DNA from: Atrichornis clamosus
Lineage: Eukaryota > Chordata > Aves > Passeriformes > Menuridae
Assembly (NCBI GenBank): GCA_013400975.1
Contig: WBMZ01000355.1
Coordinates: 372,001 to 436,000, forward strand
Direction of reading: 5' to 3'
Length of the DNA: 64,000 nucleotides
The notes under the pieces were generated by a model, which was not told where the DNA came from, ran no database searches, and saw nothing but the letters and a program-made list of their open reading frames with translations. Positions within the stretch are counted from its first letter, which is position 1. Each line of letters starts with the position of its first letter. Shown here piece by piece: positions 36,776 to 50,600 of the stretch. The position numbers and the translations under genes were made by a program.

Positions 36776-39700
36776 TGTAAACCCACTTTTTTTTATGTAT
36801 AAAAGGTAACACTTCTTCACTATCACCTGCAAGATTAAGTCTTTTTTAATAGTAAGCGTGAAGCATAGCAAGTATAAAACCACTAGGCTAAGTCATTCAG
36901 GGAAATCTTGAAACTCTGTTGCTATAAAGAATGGCTAATAATAGTCAAAAAGCTCAGGGTGTAACAATTTTCAGTATTGAGTATAGTGTCAGGAAAAGGG
37001 ACACCTGTCTCCACTTAGAAGGATTAATGCTGTCATAAAACAATACCTTTAAGAACTGGGTCTTATACTGATGTTGTCAGTCTTCAGGCATTTAAATGTG
37101 TCAACTAGGAGCAGAGTCCTTTGAGACACAGGAAACTCCTGAGAATGGTTTTGGGCTTAAATGCACTGAGTCACTCTTTGGAGGGCGCATTCCCATCTCA
37201 GCGAAGCGGGGCTGAACGGAGAGTTGAATACTCAGTAGAATTTACACAGAGGGGATTTTTACATTAAAAAAATCTAGAGTAACTGCTTTTACAGCTTCTA
37301 CTGCTGTAACAAGTGGCTGTGGATTCCCTAATATCAGCACTAAGCCTACCAGGAACAACTGGGAGGCATTATATGGACAAGTCCTCTGGAGATGACCCAC
37401 TTTGACCACAGCAAGCTTCTGTGTATATGTAGTTTAGCTTGACTATTTCGTTCTGGAGACTTTTGAAAAGAAATTTGTGGTTTCACAAACACAGACAGAA
37501 GAAATGAATACAGAGCAGGAAGCACTTCCTTGACACAGGAAACATCAGATGAAAAAATACAGAGTAAGGAACACTTCTGTGGAGGTCATTAACTAAGGAG
37601 GAGCCAAGAGTGTAGTTCTATTGCAAATTGGTCTTCCTTCAAGATATGAACAATTGCTGTGTATAAGGACAAGGGTTATAACCATTGTGCTGTAGTCATT
37701 GATGAGACACTAGCAGAACTGTACCATTTCAGTGCATTGTGCTTTAAGGTAAGCACTGAAAAAGCCAAAGAAATACTAAAGAGGAAACTCACAACCCAGG
37801 AAAGACCAAAAACAGGGCATTACATAGGGATAGTGATCAATTGTCTCCACTGACAGAGAACTGGAGATAAATCACTCCAAATTTGCTGATGTGAAAAAGC
37901 CCTTTAACTGCTAGGGTGCTGGAACACTGAAAGTCTCCAGTCCTTTCCATGTTCTACATGCTGTGACTCCGTAGCTTTTATCCATGAGAGGTTTATTCCC
38001 TAGTAATTTCAGCAATTTTAATTTGGAACCAGATGATAAATTGCCGTCTTAAAGCAAAAAGTATATTCCTCTGTGCTAAGTTAAAATAAAATAAATACAT
38101 ACTTGCTTCCAAGGCAAGATTTTACAAATGTCACTAATGGATGCAGTGGTTGTAGAAATGTAATCCTCTGTAAAAAAAAGTAATAAGAGTTTGAATAAAC
38201 TCTTCTCAAATGCAGGTGAAGTAGCATTTAAAACAGCATTCTCCACAAGCATCAAACTGTGAGTGACAAATGTGACAACGCTAAATGTGAGATTGAGTTT
38301 CCCAAACAGAGCTGTCTCATGTCATTAGATGCATTAAGGTATCGTTTTGTCTCCAGCTGCTTCTTCAAAAAGGAATGGGTTACCTTCTGTCATTTCTGAC
38401 AGCCACATGCACACCTCAGATCTTACAGGACATCTAAAACAGCACTTTATGTCTATCTTAGGGAACTGAATCTCATCTCAAAAAGTCTTTTTTATTTTAA
38501 GGAGATCTTTTCTGCCAGATATTGTTATTCATACTAACTATTATTAAATGCAAATATATATTTTAAAAATATAAAATTTGGGGGGTTATTGCATAAAAAA
38601 TCTGAATCTCCTGCTCTTTAACTAAAAAATATTAAATAAATGTCACGCTACCTCAAATGTTATGAACTACCATAAATCCAAAAATCCAGTAAATTTTACA
38701 CAAGACCTAGAGCCAAACAAGTTTCAGTGGTGAAGTACCAATTTTAGAAGAGTTTAAATACTCGTATAGTCTGGAAAGCCTTGTTAATCCACAGATTAAG
38801 GAAGGATCAGTTTATTGCCATGGAAAAAAATAGCTCTTATTAAATACTGGGAAGTCCAGTGGTCCAACAAATATTACCTTCATACAAGAACATCATACAG
38901 AGTCATAAAAAGAGTCAGCCACACCAATAAAACTGAGGAAAATAAAGTTTTCTGCTTAAAAAGAAGTCTTCAAAAAGAATCTCATGAAAATCTACATAGT
39001 TCCTGCTAATCTTATGTATTGAAGTACTGCTATGCAAAGTAACAGTAATAAAACATGAACATAGGGAGAAGAGATGTGCAAAGAAAATTGTGATAGTATT
39101 TCTAAATAAAGCAATGAAAAATTGTTGCACTTACAGGAACTTCAATATACTGAAGTATCTGTGATCACAGTGTTAAGTTCAAGTCTGTTCCTTATGCCAG
39201 TGATGTAACTACTATAGATGAATTCTGCAGAAATGAGCATGAGGAGATGAGCTTTCATGGTGAATAATTGCTTTTAAACTAAAAATTTCATTTATGTCAG
39301 ACATTGATGGAAAGGCAAGCTTCAATGAAAAGCTCAAAAATATATAGGAGGCTACAATTTTCTTTTAAAATTTGAGTCATTCTTTTTATCAATTTAAAAC
39401 AGAATAATGAACAGCTGATAGCACATTGGAGACAAGTCCAAAAATACTTTTAAAACAGGCTTGTGAATGAAATGAAAATTCAGGAGCAGCAGATGGGTTT
39501 AACTGCTGTTAACTGTGGAGTGGTTTCCAAGAACATGTTGTATGTAATAATAAATAGCCAGAGACATAAAGTTTCCCCAGTAGTTTAAATCCTGAGCATA
39601 CAAGCTAAGTGAGGGCTTTCAAGCTTTGGCTCACTGCAACATCCTTACATTTTACCCTTGTCTACAGCAGCAAAAATGCTTGTTATTAACAATGTGTGCC

Positions 39701-40989
39701 AGCAATGAGTGCAATTACAGCAGCACTGAGCACAGTTTCACAAGTAGGCAGGTTTTACATGGGCTTTCTGAAACAAGAATAGTTCTTGGCTCTGCTTGCA
39801 GGTTAATCACATTCAGCACCAGCATATCCATTGTCACAGTGGATAATTATGCCAGTGTACCCAGTGCCTCAGTTCGTGCATAAGTTTTACATAATAAACA
39901 TGTTAGAAATGGCCTCCCCAACTAATTTCTGGTCTGGATGTGGGCACTGGGATGATGTACTGTATCTAGGGTTTCTGCAGTCATGATCTGGACTGCCTCC
40001 TGTCTCATGCCTTCTTGGACTTAAGCAAAAGTGAAGTCCCAGAGGCCCACGAAAACAGACAGCAACTTTTTTGTTTGTACCTAAAACAGTTCTGGCTTCA
40101 TCCCCTAATCCATCAAAGAGTGGCTTTATTAAGTGACAGCTATGACTAAGTTAAAGCTTCTACACTTCCTACCATGTATTATTATATTTGACTAACACAA
40201 ATATTTGTGACATGGAAAGAAACTGGAACTTTTGAACTCACAGTGATGCACAAAGGGGTAAAAAGAATGAGTGCAACTGGCAGAGAAAAGAAATCTACAT
40301 TGGGATCAAACCCAGAAAAAAAAATCACTGCTGCTGTCTCCTGTTAATCCAATAGCTTCTGTAACAACAAAGGGTTTGTGAGGAACTGTGAAAAAGAGCA
40401 CCACTGGATCCAAGGAAGCCTCTGGAGTTCAAAGGAGATCTACACTATAATATATGTGTCTGCCTGCTTAGATGCACCAAGGATGATTCTGTTTAGCTAC
40501 TCCGTAATACCAGTATCTGCTTAATACTGTCAAGGATGAGATGGAGGGAAAGGATTATTAGGGGAGCAAACAATAGAAAAGAAAGGTGAGGAACCAAGCG
40601 GAAGAATTGTATCACACAAGAACAGAGATGTCAGACCTTCATGTGGGTTACCAAGTATACCCTTACTCTGTTGCTAACCTACTGCTACTCTAGAAAATCA
40701 TGGTTTCTATACTTTCATCCCATAAACCATCTCTTCTTCCAATTAATTCTCTCCAAAGAAACAAATATTGATATAACTATTGCAAAAACACTTCTCTCTA
40801 ATCCTGGTATTATACTCCATTCATGAAATGGATAAAATTAAATCAGTCCACTGATGCTCACGTGGCATTCAGGGACTACTTGCTTCCTAGGGATCTCCTA
40901 AGAGCTTTTTTTATCCCTTTCTCATAGTTACTGAGAGGCTTAGGAATGAAATTGCTCTATTATCTGGGAAGTTCAGCCGTTAAAACAGT

Positions 40990-41031
40990 CCCCAAAGCAT
41001 ACCTTTCATTCCCCAAAACATGCTTTTCATT
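40990..41031. repeat. Tandem duplication of a 21-bp unit
   Basis: ccccaaagcatacctttcat plus t is followed at once by a second 21-bp copy starting ccccaaaacatg, with 3 mismatches. A two-copy local duplication; all mismatches are transitions. Confidence 0.85.
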
Positions 41032-42056
41032 CCAATCTCAAAATTAATGGTTAAAAAATATCACATATGTATAAGCTAACATACTTTTGTTCAATCTAAC
41101 AAGTAACCTTACTAAAGACATATAGTTTCCTTGCAGATTTCCAGAGCTGTTGCTTCTGCCCAGCATATCTCAACTGAAACATCCTTACTACTGCTGTCAA
41201 ATGGATGCAAACACACTTGTTTCGGGTGCTCCCTGTTCAAGCTGCACCCTGTCCTGGTTAGTTTGACCTGTTGGGATATTCTAATACCGCTACTTCTGGA
41301 AATGGCCTTATCACAAAAAAAAAAAGGAGGCTGAGGAACATGTTCAAGCCTTGACCCGCATTGTCCTCATTGCTAGATGTTACACGAAGCCCCGGTGGCT
41401 CTGGGTAATTCCAGCTGGCTCCTTACAGGCCAAAACTGCTCTAGAAGGAGCCAGACTTAAATAGTGTGGACATGGGTAAGCACCTTCTGTTCAGCAGTAT
41501 AGATGTGGCCACTTTCTACTACCAGAGGTGCACAATACCATTACCTGAAGTATGACTACCCAAATCTTCAAATTATATAATTACGTATTTTTCTTTTCTA
41601 ATTTGAAAGTGTCCAATGATTTTAAGTGTACTTGCTGGCAATGCAAATATATGTGTTTTTAGGTTTCTATCAATCAGAGCTACCAGCCACAAGCACTTCA
41701 CTGGAGTCACACAGGAATTCGAAAGTGGTGAGTATGGAGCACAGTCTGATTTTGCAATAGTCATTCTGAAGGGTTTTTTACATTACTTTGAACAGTCATT
41801 TAGACGGGGAATTATGGGGATAAGAGATTATATGATTAGAACTAACCTTTATTGAAAAGTACTTAAACACATGTTCAGTAAACTATGGTCTGTTCTCAGC
41901 TATTACTCAGCCAGTAGTACTATTACCACAAAAGTGGATGATATACATGAGGTCCTCTTTCACAGAAGTGTTTTCTGATAAAGGCTAATCAACAACCACA
42001 AACACATGGGTTTGTAGGGTCTTTCTTCACCCTGAAGATGTAAACAAATAACGACC

Positions 42057-42093
42057 TTTTTTTTTTTCCTCCTGGAGAGCCTTTTTTTTTTTT
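42057..42093. repeat. Two poly-T runs separated by a 14-bp spacer
   Basis: T runs of 11 and 12 flank cctcctggagagcc. A low-complexity pyrimidine patch. Confidence 0.8.
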
Positions 42094-44399
42094 ACTAACA
42101 ACCAACATGAACCTCTTTTGCATACTGTAAGCTTGTATATTCTGCAAGACTTTAATCAGTAATACTGTCCTTCAGCTGAAGCAAATTCAATATCTTTTGC
42201 ACTTTCTCTCATAGGTTCGCTTTAAATGACCTTTAAGATACTTTTCCCGTAACATTTTGGAGATAATCTTTGTAATGCCCAACTCCTACCTTCTCCAGAT
42301 AGTTTTTTCCAAAACTGGTAATAAGTGTTAAATACATGCCACTGCCAAATGTAGTCATTTTCCGGTGTCTTACCTTGAATCTGCTCTGGCAGCCTCTGTA
42401 CATGTCTCCTTTGAGACCAGACTGGTTATTAAATTCCAGATATTAGGAAACAAATTTTTTCTACTAGGGACAATTTTTTCTACTAAACCTCCGTCAAATG
42501 CATGAATGACTTCGTCTACAACCAGCAGCTCTCTTACAGGTTTATACTTAGTTTGCGAATCATAGATTCTATAAACAACAACAAAAAGTTTCTTTTTTGT
42601 GAAAAAGTGAGAATTTCCCAAAGCATCGGTTTGTGGTCAATATTAGCTTAGATTGATTTCCCAGGAATAGGGACATGAGCTATTTGCATCCACAATTTAA
42701 GTCTTCTTCTCTATTACAGCAAACTGTTCAGGTCTTATCACCTGTATTGCCAAAGCCATTTCCAGGCGTCACAGAGTAGAATAAGAGGACTGAAAGAAAT
42801 TTAGCATTTCAATTATGAAGATAATGTGAAACAAGATCCTCTAATTGTCTCAGCTTCCCAAAACCTGTAGTAAGACTAAAACATTAATGTCCCTCTGTTG
42901 CTCTCCCCTCCAAGAAACCATGTGTGTTGAGGGCACAAGTGTCAACATGGATCAATGTTATAAAGTACCACTACCCCCAAAAAGCAAATATATCATATAA
43001 CAGAATTGAGTTCAGCTTTGACCCAGCAGTCCACTTTGTTCCAGAGAACATCTGGTCATGGTTTTCTAAACTTTCTTGGTCCTACTACCTATGAAGGTAT
43101 CACAGATGTGCTTCCTTGTGAAACGTTTTGGTTTTCCTGAACATCTCAAATGGCAATATAAGGAAATAAAATCTTCCAGGGGTGGAAAAAGCATTAATAT
43201 ACTGTTTTCCTAAGGTACCTATTGATACATCAAGCTCATTAAAAGATCTGGATAAATTTGAACAAAACATGATTCCCTTTCTGTTCTTACCAAAGCTAGT
43301 ATGTGCGCTTGCTTTGACAGTCCTTTGTGAAGGGATATTTTACTGAAATGTGTGAATTGGAGATTGGTTGGTCTCCATCATGTCTTCTGATGCCTCTGGA
43401 GACTACAACCATGCTCATCAGATGAGACGATGGTGTTCATGCCATCTTAGTACCAGCGAGACCTGTCTGGCCCTTAGCTGTCACTAGAGAAAGTCGTGGG
43501 TTTCCTATAGGTGTGGTGACATATCTACCACAGACATAAGGGAGGATGTCTCAGGTACTTTTAAAATGCTGCTATATGTCTGTGTTTTGGCAGGTTTATT
43601 ACTTCTGGAGGAAGTTTTTCCAACCTCAATTCTGCTTCCTTCATTTATAGGAGTCCTCTTGACAAGGAAAAGGATCTCCCATATTTTCCACTAGTAAAAG
43701 AAATAAATTTCCATTAGTACAGTTACAAGACAAGTGTCTCCCAAAGTGCTGATCATCCAGTTAATTCAATACTTCTTTAAAGTGGTGATTCCTAAGTAAA
43801 CCCTGCTCTTCAGAGACCCCTCTCCCTGTTTAGCTTTTGCATGCAGGTATGTTTATGCCACTATAACAGCATTAGGTGCAGCTCTGAATTCTTTTACTAT
43901 CAGTAGTAAATTTACTATCCAGTATTCAAAGCTAGCAATGAAAACAACTATTTTTGGCAACATAATAGTGTGTGTGCCATGTCCCAACTTCATAACTGCC
44001 CCATTTACTTCCAGTTCAATAGTGGTTTTATCTCCAAATGAACTGCTGTTCATTGTTCCTGTGAGGATTAATCTGAGCCGCACACATTCTGGCTTTTGCC
44101 AACATTTGCAAAGCAATATAATCCATCCTCCTTCTCACATCTTTCCTTTAGTGACACCCAGTGGGTTGGCTTCTGTTAGCTAACTCTGCTCCTGGAACTC
44201 CACATGCTTTTTCGCTGCAGTCAGAGCTGTGATGCCATACACTTAGCTCTTTTTCTCCTACAGTTGAGGATCTCAATCAGAATAAAATTCTCCACCCACC
44301 TGAGTCTGAACTTGGTCCCTTCTTTTGTTTATCAAATTCTTACACCTTTCCTTTCAGAATTATTAGTGATGTTCCTGAGTTTTGTTTACCCACCCAGTC

Positions 44400-44800
44400 A
44401 CAAGAGCTGTGTTGGGATGTGACTTGTGCACGCTCAATCCCTCCTCCACTATTTTCTGCCACAGAAAAGCTAAGCAGGCTTGATGTGCTCTTGGAAGAGC
44501 TCCAGCAGAATGACTGTCAGAAAACAAACCTGGGGTGTGTGGAATACAGAACACAGAGTCAGCACACGTTCGTGGCGCGCGCTGAGGATCGGCCGTGTGG
44601 GGGACACAGCAGACCATGCTCGTGTCTCAGTGTGCATGGAACCAACAGCATTCCTCATCGGACACTCAACCCCCAGAAATGCCACTCACAGCTTCCACAG
44701 CCTTCTGTATCTCTGATTAAAGCCACTATTCATATTCCATGTTTATGGGGTAGACAGCATTCCATATCCCTCTTTGCTTCAGTTTTATAGTCTTTTGGCT
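44400..44800. other. GC-richer patch with a CpG cluster
   Basis: Within this patch, 44566-44600 holds seven CpG dinucleotides in about 35 bp (around cgttcgtggcgcgcgc and cggccgtg), whereas the flanks have almost none. Four open frames of 71 to 123 codons overlap here on both strands, which reflects few A/T-rich stop codons and not coding. It is too short for a promoter CpG island. It could be a remnant of a GC-rich insertion or a small regulatory element. Confidence 0.45.
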
Positions 44801-47260
44801 GAGGCAACAAAAACTATGAAAGATATTGAGGATTTCAACCCAGCAACTGTGAGAAAAGAATCTGCATTTTGCTGGCATCCACGGCTTGCAAAACTAGCGT
44901 GTCACTTTCGTTATACTCCACCTTCTTGAGAATTGTAGCCTTGGTGAGCCTGGCTTTGAAGTGTTTCACTCTCCTCCTCCATATATTTTCTCTGTTCCTT
45001 GTAACTCCTTCTCTGAACCCTGCTCAGCAATCCCGTTGTTCTGACAGCACTTGCAAGAGGGCTCTTTTATGCCTGGTTTCGTCTAGCTGGGAATAACCGC
45101 AGAAATCTGATGTCACCTCCCATGACCCAGAGACTGTGTCTTACTAACATGAGCACAGAGGTATCCACTGGTTATATCAGAGACAACTAATCTAAAAAAG
45201 ATTTGTTATTAGGCTTTTTGCAAATATATCCCACCTCATTTTAAAGTTTAATTTCAAATCTGTCCTTCTAAAAAATACAGAAAATGTTACTACAAAAAAA
45301 AAAGAAAAGTAATTATGATGAAAGACATTTGGGGATTATAATTGTGCTGTATTTCCAAGTGCCTCCAGGGGCATAAATATACGTTTTTGGGTTTGTGCTA
45401 TATCCAAGGAAATAAAATATACCAATTCAGAAATGTGTTGGCAGGAAATCTCTACACTGTTTAATTTTGGCAGGATGCTAAGTATTAGACTTTGACCTCA
45501 TGACGCAGAGGAAAACAATGTGTACTTAACACACAGAAATAATTGCTCTACTTCAGTATGTCCAACTTTCCTATATTTAAAGGCAATTTACTTTCTGAAG
45601 ATATTTCCAAATTCAATTGTTCTAACATTTAATCCCACACTCCCAATGACAACAGAATTTTTCTGAGGTTTCTTTCTTAATATTTCTCAATTCTCTTTAG
45701 ATGAATTCTTAGTGAGTTAATACTTACATCTGTTTTATATACTCACAGCTCTTCAATACAGTGAACTTTAATTTCTGTCTTTAGGTTTATATCTTGGGGA
45801 CTTTAGAAACCTGCAAATATGTCTATTATTCTGTGTGTCTGCTCAGAATATATTTATACATATATTATGCTTATGCTATGTGTATATAATGTCTCTTTTG
45901 ACTTTACACAGCAGCTCAGCAAGAATATGGTCATATCCATTAGATGCAAGAGATGTGTGTTTATTTGTATAGGAAAAATTTTACACCTTCAGTTCTTCCT
46001 CTAAAGTATTAATCCTCTTTCTGAGCCATCACCCTGAAGAACTATGTCACCGAAAATAGACTTACAGGCAACCACAGGGAAAAAAAAAAAAAAGAATAAG
46101 CTGTGTTTTTGAAAAGTGCTTTACATAATACTTGTAAATCTCACTACCAGGAACAGGCCATTGATGAAACCTCATGATAGTCATGAAATAATAGTACCCT
46201 TAACGTCTTCACCACAAGGGCATAGTATGTGGTCTTTTGGGGTATTTTTTACACAAAGCTTTCCCTTACTCCCTCTGCCTGCACAAAATAGCTCAAATTT
46301 CTTACAGCTGTCAGTGCCTCCCTACATCAGCAGTTAACACCTCCCTCCCCTGAGCATCAGCCCCCTTGCTCTGTAAGAGAGTGGTCACTGATGTGGACAT
46401 TTTGGCAAAAATGAACATGGGTGAGGTGGGGGAAGGAAATGAAGAGATTAAGGGAGTGTTTCATGGGAATGCCTGCTGGAAGTGTCATTCCTTCAGGTGA
46501 TATCGTGAGACCAGTGACAGTTCTGCTATGTTAACAGACTCTTGCATCCTCCATAATCCTTGATGGACAGGCAAATTATGAATAACCCTCTGAAAATAAA
46601 CTTTATGGGTGACATTAACTTTGCAGTGTTAAGTGTTAGCATCAGAGTGCAATGTGTAATGAAATGTTTGATACTAGTGAGCTAGCTGCAAAAAATTGGA
46701 TGCCAATTTCATCTTACTACCTCTTGAGATTCATGGCTGCAGGGTGTCTGTCACAATCATAGCTAAATTTGAACAATGATAGATCAGGTTTATGACAAGG
46801 TATGGATGGTTCAGGCACTGTGTTTTAGCATGAATACTTATTAGACCGGACAGAAATTAAAAACCTCCTCTATGTTGCAACACTCGGCTAGGGAAATAGC
46901 AAAAATATATCACTTTTAAAGATGAGATTTCTGGTCTGATTAACATCTTCCTGATTAGCAAGTCCTAAAACACTCTGACCAGGATGATGCATGTTTCTAT
47001 TTCACACAAACATACACACACAGTGCATACAGGAGACAGTGCTAAGATTGCCATGGGAACCTTACCTCCAGATTTTTGGGGGTTGTATAATTAAAATAAC
47101 ACAATTACAATGTTTTAATAATTTAGTTTTACCTCGTAATTAATTATGTTCACATTTTCCTCAGGCAGGAACTCTGTTTATCTGAGTACAGCCCAATGTG
47201 GTAACTTTATTCAGCATTTCAAAGAGTTGGTCTTCTAAGCATGGGATATTCTACACTTAA
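44801..47260. other. Unique AT-rich non-coding sequence
   Basis: No repeat family or exon recognised. A 14-A run is at 46080-46093. Confidence 0.55.
46080..46093. repeat. Poly-A run (interrupted by g just after)
   Basis: Fourteen A followed by gaataag. No attached retrotransposon recognised. Confidence 0.85.
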
Positions 47261-47640
47261 GTCACTGCGCGGAAATGACTACAGTGTAGCACAGAAACAG
47301 CTGTGTCAGTGTTAAAGCAGGTGGTTCAGCTGCTGGTAAGGTAACCTCCATGGCCGCAATGAACTTAGCACAGCCCCTGCCACTGCACCGTAGGCCGTGC
47401 CAGCTCTGCCATAGGCTGATGCTGAGGTGTGGAAGGAAGGAGAACACTTCTGGGACCTGATTCCTTCCCTCCAAAGGCAGCCATTACATATTTAATCCAC
47501 CATGGGGAGCAGCAGCAGTCCCCAGCCTTGCTCACCAGGGCTGCCCTCAACTCACTCTTTCTTGGTTCACCTCTGTTCTTCTCCTATGCTCTTTCAGGTC
47601 AAGTCCCAACTTTTCCTGGATGCTCAGAAAACCTGAGTTA
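47261..47640. other. GC-richer unclassified segment
   Basis: Base composition rises and three open frames (61 to 70 codons) overlap on both strands. Contains a few CpG (ctgcgcgg, atggccgc, gcaccgtaggccg). Unlike CR1 or the LTR in this window; possibly an older element or a conserved regulatory patch. Confidence 0.35.
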
Positions 47641-50600
47641 ACTCAGAACATAGGAATACACTCAGACTCCTCACTCTAAACTTAGGCTCTGGGTTTTCAG
47701 AAGAGCTGACCTACAAACCTCCTTGATGTTAACAACTGAAAGTGTGCAGCAAACAGCCTTCCTCAACAAGTCATCCAGATGGGAGTTCTTGTGTCTTACA
47801 GAAGTTGTATGAAGACATCAGAAAAGAAGAATTGTCTTGGAGCCCTCTGTCTTTTCAGCATAGGGACACTCAATCTTTTGTGCTATCAATCTCTAGAGCA
47901 AGACATGCTATTAAAATAAGCAGCAGCCTTTCCTCCACATTTGAACCTGCTGCCTCCTCTAGAGACTTGGGCCTTGCCATAGGCTGTATGTAAACCACAG
48001 GATACTTGCACTGAGTATAGAGAGATCATTATTGATCTAATTGCAGTCATGGGCCACTGCTGACCCCAAGGACAGGAGCTTCACAGCCTGCATATGATAC
48101 ACATGCACAGATACTGCTGTCAGTGCTGCAGACATGGAAAATGGGCTTTCTGAAGAGCCAGCTGGTATATTCAAGGGGAAAGAAAGTTAAAAACCCTAAG
48201 TCTTTGGCATTGTAATGAAATGAGACCCTACCATACATATGTCCGTATTGAGGAAGGAGTTTAGTTAAAATATTCAGTATAAGTCTCCTCCCTAAAGGAA
48301 TAGCACTTAATACATGTTAAAATATAATTGTATAATTGGAACTCAAGTGTTTGGGTTATGTAAAAGGTGCTGTAGGCGTATCAGCTTAGACAGAGGTAAT
48401 TAGATCTTGTATATTAACATTTTTCCCTTAAAGGGATAATCCATAATACTTTTAGTAGTGGGGATGCTTAAGCCCAGAAACTTGGTGGGAAAAAGGTGCT
48501 GTTTGGAACTCCTCATTTAGCCCTGTGTTTGCTTTGTTCTTACCTCTATTACTGACTGGACTGAAAAAACATTTTTGCAGTAGATTACTTGCTTAATACA
48601 ATCCCATCTGAGTGCCCACAAAATGGCAATACTGCTACTGCTTTTGGTGAAATCAGTGTAAAAATGAATCACCTGCAAGCATCAATCATGGTGTTGAAAA
48701 TAGGACTGGATAGTAGCATTAAATAATGCAATACCTGTCCTGTATATAGAGTGATGGGTCATGCACTGAAGCCACAGAAGTCTTTGGCAAGGCCAGAAAT
48801 AGAAGAAATCAGAGCTCTAATGTCTCCTTGAGGCAAGGGTTAACATTTTGTACAGATAAAACAGCCACACACCATTGCTTAGCTCAGTCAGCTTGAAGGA
48901 TAAAATAACAACAAATATGATTTTACTCACAGTAGGTTGAATGACAATCAATGTCTCTACGGCTTTTGAATATCCAATTGAAGCCCTTGAAAAATCAAGT
49001 GAGTGCACAGGAAGATAGGTTACCATTCCATCATAGGATGAAGATAGGAGAATGTAATGGATTTCTTGGATTTTCAAATACATTGCAAAGTTTTCTAGAG
49101 AAAAGGAGGTTTTTTGTTTTGAAAACAGTATGCTGCATCTTTAGAAAGTGGAACAGCAGAGCAAAAATTCAAGCTGCTTTCAGATTTTAGAATTTTTTTC
49201 TCAATATTAAAGAAATGTACACTTCCTCAAGCCAGGCTAAACAAACGACACACGTACAAGGGCTACTCCAGGTATTTTCTAATTTCATTACTATTATCCA
49301 TGCTTGTCTTTCATATACAAGAAAAACAAGAAAAAGAAATTCCAGGAGGAAAATCCAGACTTTCAGCTCTTCATTGAGAAGTTTGTAACAAATCTAGGAA
49401 TCCAATAAAAATCTCTGTTGGAATCATGAGAAGGTTAATCCAAATTGGAAATATTTCCCCAATTTCACATTTCTCCCTTCATGCCCACTGAAGACCATCC
49501 CTCCAATATCTCTACTCTGTATAAGGCTTTCTGAAGAGTTTGAGAATAGTACAGAGGTCTTGTTTCTAGATAAGTCAAAGCCTCTCTTGGCACTTTAAGG
49601 GGAAAACCTTACTTTTTGGCTTTGTTCCTGAAGTCTCAAAGATAGGACTTGTGGATTGAAATAGCTGGGTAGCCTAAACAGAGATCTCTCTTCAATGCTG
49701 ATATGCACTGACATAAGAGGCAGGAAGGAGGAAAGAATGGTCACCAAGACCCATAGGAAAACTCCCTTATATTCCCTCTGTTGGACCCACACCATGTATG
49801 TGACAAAGAGATGGCCAGCCAATTCCAGAGGCATTCCCAGGGCAAATATCAAGCAGCTCAATATAATTTTTCCCTAAGGCTAGTGACTAGAAGTTCTCAA
49901 TACACTTAATAAAGAATTTTTAAAAATGCATATATTCAGACCAAGAAAAGATACAGCAACAGTTACAGAGCTCCTTAAAATAATCCAAAGCCTTTTTTAC
50001 TTGCCAGTTTTCCAAAGTGCATTTGTTCTAAAATGTTTTCTGTTGTGGGCACCTGAACCTGATCTTTGTAGACAGCAACTGAGCATGACAGTGCACTTTG
50101 ATGCAGGGAATAGCAGCAAGTCAATGTGTCTCTAAGCAGCCTGCACCCTCCTTAGGGGTCAAGCAGTAGCTCAGAGCAAGCTGCTAAATGGTTGTTTGTA
50201 TCAACTCTGCAGGCAGGGTCAGTGGGTCTTCTACAGCCAAAGACGTGATGAAAACAGCTGTAGCTGATAGCAAACACTGCAAGAAGGTCACCACCACCTG
50301 GAGAGTGGTTGTTTCCAACCAAAAAGCTGCCAAGCTCAGGAATCTCTTCTCATATTTATAGCGTTTAATGTTTAGTGATAGCACACTGAAAAAAAATTAA
50401 ATTGATTTGGTTTTGTTTTGGGTTCTCACCTGTTAAGCTGTAAATATGAATGTGTATGGTCTTTTTTGGGAATGGCACTGTAACTTTAAACATCATTATA
50501 TAATGACGTGTCGGACACAGAATTATTTTACTTGCCCACCATAGATTCAAGTACAGTATTTTAAAGTGGAGAAATTCACTTCATTTTCCAAACTTCACAC

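Larger units (their letters stand above)
36776..44399. other. Long unique AT-rich non-coding stretch
   Basis: No transposon family or exon recognised. Contains a 21-bp tandem duplication (40990-41031) and two T runs (42057-42067, 42082-42093). Open frames of 60 to 87 codons are scattered on both strands without motifs. Confidence 0.5.

Noticed and set aside
36538..36786. Open frames on both strands at 36.5 kb
   Set aside because: Translations of the CR1 3' end, which is not protein-coding.
37659..37853. 64-codon open frame
   Set aside because: Short, featureless and without flanking splice signals.
41244..41290. Phrase gtcctggttagtttgacc, resembling the start of the solo LTR
   Set aside because: Similarity stops after about ten bases. 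The same applies to tgtcctggttaattta near 53546.
44464..44490. aaaagctaagcagg, similar to the 5S rRNA internal promoter region
   Set aside because: About 14 bp only; the rest of the 5S sequence is absent. A weaker 5S-like phrase near 59163-59190 was dropped for the same reason.
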